Assembly (NCBI GenBank): GCA_009692045.1
Contig: SIAA01000004.1
Span: 1 to 64,000 of the forward strand
DNA length: 64,000 nucleotides
DNA from: Phycisphaerales bacterium
GTDB taxonomy: Bacteria > Planctomycetota > Phycisphaerae > Phycisphaerales > SM1A02
Reading direction: 5' to 3'
Shown: positions 62,576-64,000 of the stretch, piece by piece
Numbering within the stretch: position 1 is the first letter of the stretch
Layout of the letters: each line of letters starts with the position of its first letter
Made by a program: the position numbers and the translations under genes
The notes under the pieces: generated by a model
What the model saw: the letters and a program-made list of their open reading frames with translations, nothing else
Told to the model about the DNA's origin: nothing
The model's database searches: none

Positions 62576-63598
62576 TCATCGAAGTGTCAACAGATAGCCC
62601 ACCATCGCATCCAACTCCTCATCATTCAGCTTCAGGCTGGGCATGTTGCATCCCGGCTTGAGATTGGACGGATCGGCGATCCACAGTCTTAGAGTGTCGC
62701 GGTCCAATGGCGCGACCCCCGAGCCGATGGTGGAGCGGCTCATCAGATGAGTAAGGGAAGGACCAAAGGTTCCGTCGCTTGTTCCCACCACTTCATGGCA
62801 GTTCATGCACGCGAGTTCGGTGAACAACTGATGACCCTGCTCTGCTGCCATCACAACAGATGCCGGTTGCTTCTGCTCCTCGATCCATGCGGCGAACTCC
62901 GCCGGCGCCCGCGCCTCAACCCGCAAGAACATGCCGCCATGCTGGGTGCCACAATACTCGGCGCACTGCCCCTTATAGATGCCGGCCTGCTCGGCGTTGA
63001 ACCAGGTGTGGTTGGTCCAGTTGGGAACGAGGTCGGTCTTGCCGGTCAGGCGTGGTACCCACCAACTATGAATTACATCCGCGGATAGAAGGGTCAGCCA
63101 CACAGGTCTTCCCACGGGTACGACCAACTCGTTCGCCGTCACCACGCCCTCAGCTTCGTAGCGGTACTCCCACCACCACTGGTGACCGATGGCAATAACC
63201 ATCAGCGCACCCGAGGGTGGCTCTGTCAGTTCGACCTCGCGAATCGTGCGCACCGTAGCGAGGGTGAGGACAAAGACGATCACGCAGGGCACTACAGTCC
63301 AAGCGATTTCTACCGAGTTGCTCCCGTAGACCTGCGACGGCTCGCCCTTCGCTGCATGGGGCCGGGCCCTGAATCGTAAGATGGACCACACCAGAACCGC
63401 CTCAACCACTAGCCCAATGGCGGCGCAGATACCCAGAACCAGCCACGACAGTTCGCGAATCTCTCGCGCCGACTGGCTGACCGGCTCAAACATATTGTTG
63501 GTGGTATCGGGCAAGCAAACTACGAGAGAATCAGTTGCCCCCTGCGAGGAGGAACTGCACATCATCGCCACAATGACTGAGAGCAACGCGAGGCGCAT
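62576..63598 (-). CDS. ctaC: cytochrome c oxidase subunit II with fused cytochrome c (caa3 type)
   Basis: Subunit II accepts electrons at CuA. The 340-aa product has a signal peptide, two membrane helices (about 48-75 and 95-120), the CuA ligands His-Ser-Trp-Trp-Val-Pro and Cys-x3-Cys-x3-His-x2-Met, and a C-terminal cytochrome c domain with Cys-Met-Asn-Cys-His. The fused haem domain marks a caa3 oxidase. It is the first gene of the operon and lies 92 bases from the divergent haem gene at 63691. Confidence 0.95.
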   Translation of the reverse strand: MRLALLSVIVAMMCSSSSQGATDSLVVCLPDTTNNMFEPVSQSAREIRELSWLVLGICAAIGLVVEAVLVWSILRFRARPHAAKGEPSQVYGSNSVEIAWTVVPCVIVFVLTLATVRTIREVELTEPPSGALMVIAIGHQWWWEYRYEAEGVVTANELVVPVGRPVWLTLLSADVIHSWWVPRLTGKTDLVPNWTNHTWFNAEQAGIYKGQCAEYCGTQHGGMFLRVEARAPAEFAAWIEEQKQPASVVMAAEQGHQLFTELACMNCHEVVGTSDGTFGPSLTHLMSRSTIGSGVAPLDRDTLRLWIADPSNLKPGCNMPSLKLNDEELDAMVGYLLTLR

Positions 63599-63615
63599 CG
63601 GCGCGAAGTGTAACG

Positions 63616-63626
63616 CGGAATTTCCG
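63616..63626. promoter_or_regulatory. palindrome in the divergent region upstream of ctaC
   Basis: A perfect 11-base palindrome (CGGAA-N-TTCCG) lies 18 bases upstream of the ctaC ATG. The short arms and position would suit an operator or a start-region hairpin. No clear -35/-10 pair was found in this 92-base gap. Confidence 0.3.
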
Positions 63627-63690
63627 ATTCAATCCTCACAGATCAATCTTCGTCCCGAGTCTCGATAAACTGCCAACTGGTTTCAACACC

Positions 63691-64000
63691 ATGCCAATCG
63701 CAACTGCCTCGGCGAGTCTCACGCTTGTCTTGCTGGCAGCACATTTTTGGGCGCCGACTCCTCCCTCCATCACTTCGCCCACGGTGCATCCTCAGGCCGC
63801 GCCCGCTTCCCGCACTCCCCGGGAGTTAGTCGTGCAGGTCTGCGCCCATTGCCATTGCGACTGGGGAAATGCCCCAATTGTGTTCGACTCTCTGCAGAAA
63901 CTGCGGCGGAGTTCCCCGACGGCAGCAAAACTACTCACCGATGGTGTCATGCCCCCGTGGCTTGCCGGCGACTCGGGCGTTGGCCTGCACAATCCCTTGG
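63691..64000 (+). CDS. secreted haem protein, 3'-truncated by the window
   Basis: The frame from ATG 63691 is open to the window end (103 codons). It starts with a hydrophobic signal-like segment (about 7-21), then a Pro/Ser/Thr-rich stretch, then Cys-Ala-His-Cys-His (a haem c site) at about 52-56. About 35 residues later comes Met-Pro-Pro-Trp. The Cys-x-x-Cys-His, Phe-Asp-Ser-Leu and Met-Pro-Pro-Trp spacing resembles the N-terminal haem domain of planctomycete ascorbate-dependent monooxygenase-like or redoxin proteins. The class cannot be fixed without the C-terminus. It diverges from the oxidase operon. Confidence 0.65.
   Translation, partial: MPIATASASLTLVLLAAHFWAPTPPSITSPTVHPQAAPASRTPRELVVQVCAHCHCDWGNAPIVFDSLQKLRRSSPTAAKLLTDGVMPPWLAGDSGVGLHNPL

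Noticed and set aside
1-64000. CRISPR arrays, insertion sequences, prophage genes, rRNA
   Set aside because: No regularly spaced repeats, transposase or integrase frames, phage genes or rRNA sequences were seen by eye.

Overview
The window is a compact, GC-rich bacterial chromosome segment. The most likely source is a planctomycete of the Phycisphaerae type. Three things point there: a gene of the PVC-restricted Minf_1886 (TIGR04138) family; a secreted protein with a Cys-rich module and a C-terminal Asp-rich DLDGD/WG repeat of the kind common in Phycisphaerae; and a bc/caa3 respiratory operon with planctomycete-like cytochrome fusions. The taxon is an inference from gene content; no rRNA is present. 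Genes are tightly packed, and ATGA or GTGA stop/start overlaps are very common, which helps in choosing starts.

Layout. 1-6849: a SHOCT-like small protein (possibly cut by the window edge), clpX, a free-methionine-sulfoxide-reductase-like GAF protein, rpmB, then a strong promoter with a structured, gene-free stretch, then dnaG-rpoD. 6883-12032: a four-gene cassette with two very small WXG100-like helical hairpin proteins, a coiled-coil protein and a 1313-aa membrane-anchored FtsK/SpoIIIE ATPase. It resembles a reduced type VII secretion locus and is the best candidate here for an undescribed system. 11974-21659: hrpA (converging on the ATPase gene), tRNA-Val, a FlgI-like HEAT-repeat lipoprotein, smc. 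21723-28303: deoxyhypusine-synthase-like protein, pheA plus a one-domain asparaginase, a membrane protein, lysA, an SRPBCC protein, pgsA-pgpA. 28370-35225: the membrane arm of complex I (nuoJKLMN) ending inside tRNA-Arg. 35298-45954: polX, ffh, an AI-2E-family transporter, the Minf_1886 protein, an OmpA-like lipoprotein, a secreted lamin-tail-like repeat protein, an MlaE-type permease and a coupled degenerate transglutaminase. 45978-51742: the SOS mutasome cassette imuA-imuB-dnaE2, with a D12-class adenine methylase gene diverging from it. 52892-63598: a minus-strand operon for a bc-type complex (diheme cytochrome c, Rieske protein, cytochrome b/c fusion) and a caa3 oxidase (coxB, coxA, coxC), plus a membrane protein, a CtaG-polyferredoxin fusion and a FixH-like/methyltransferase fusion. 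The right edge cuts a secreted haem protein gene.

How it fits together. The respiratory genes describe an aerobic chain from NADH (complex I membrane arm) through a quinol:cytochrome c complex to a caa3 oxidase. dnaG-rpoD, polX, hrpA, smc and imuA-imuB-dnaE2 serve replication, repair and chromosome maintenance. Unusual items are the FtsK/WXG cassette, the promoter plus structured RNA upstream of dnaG, three fusion or degenerate proteins, and an apparent one-base frame break at the 3' end of the cytochrome b gene.
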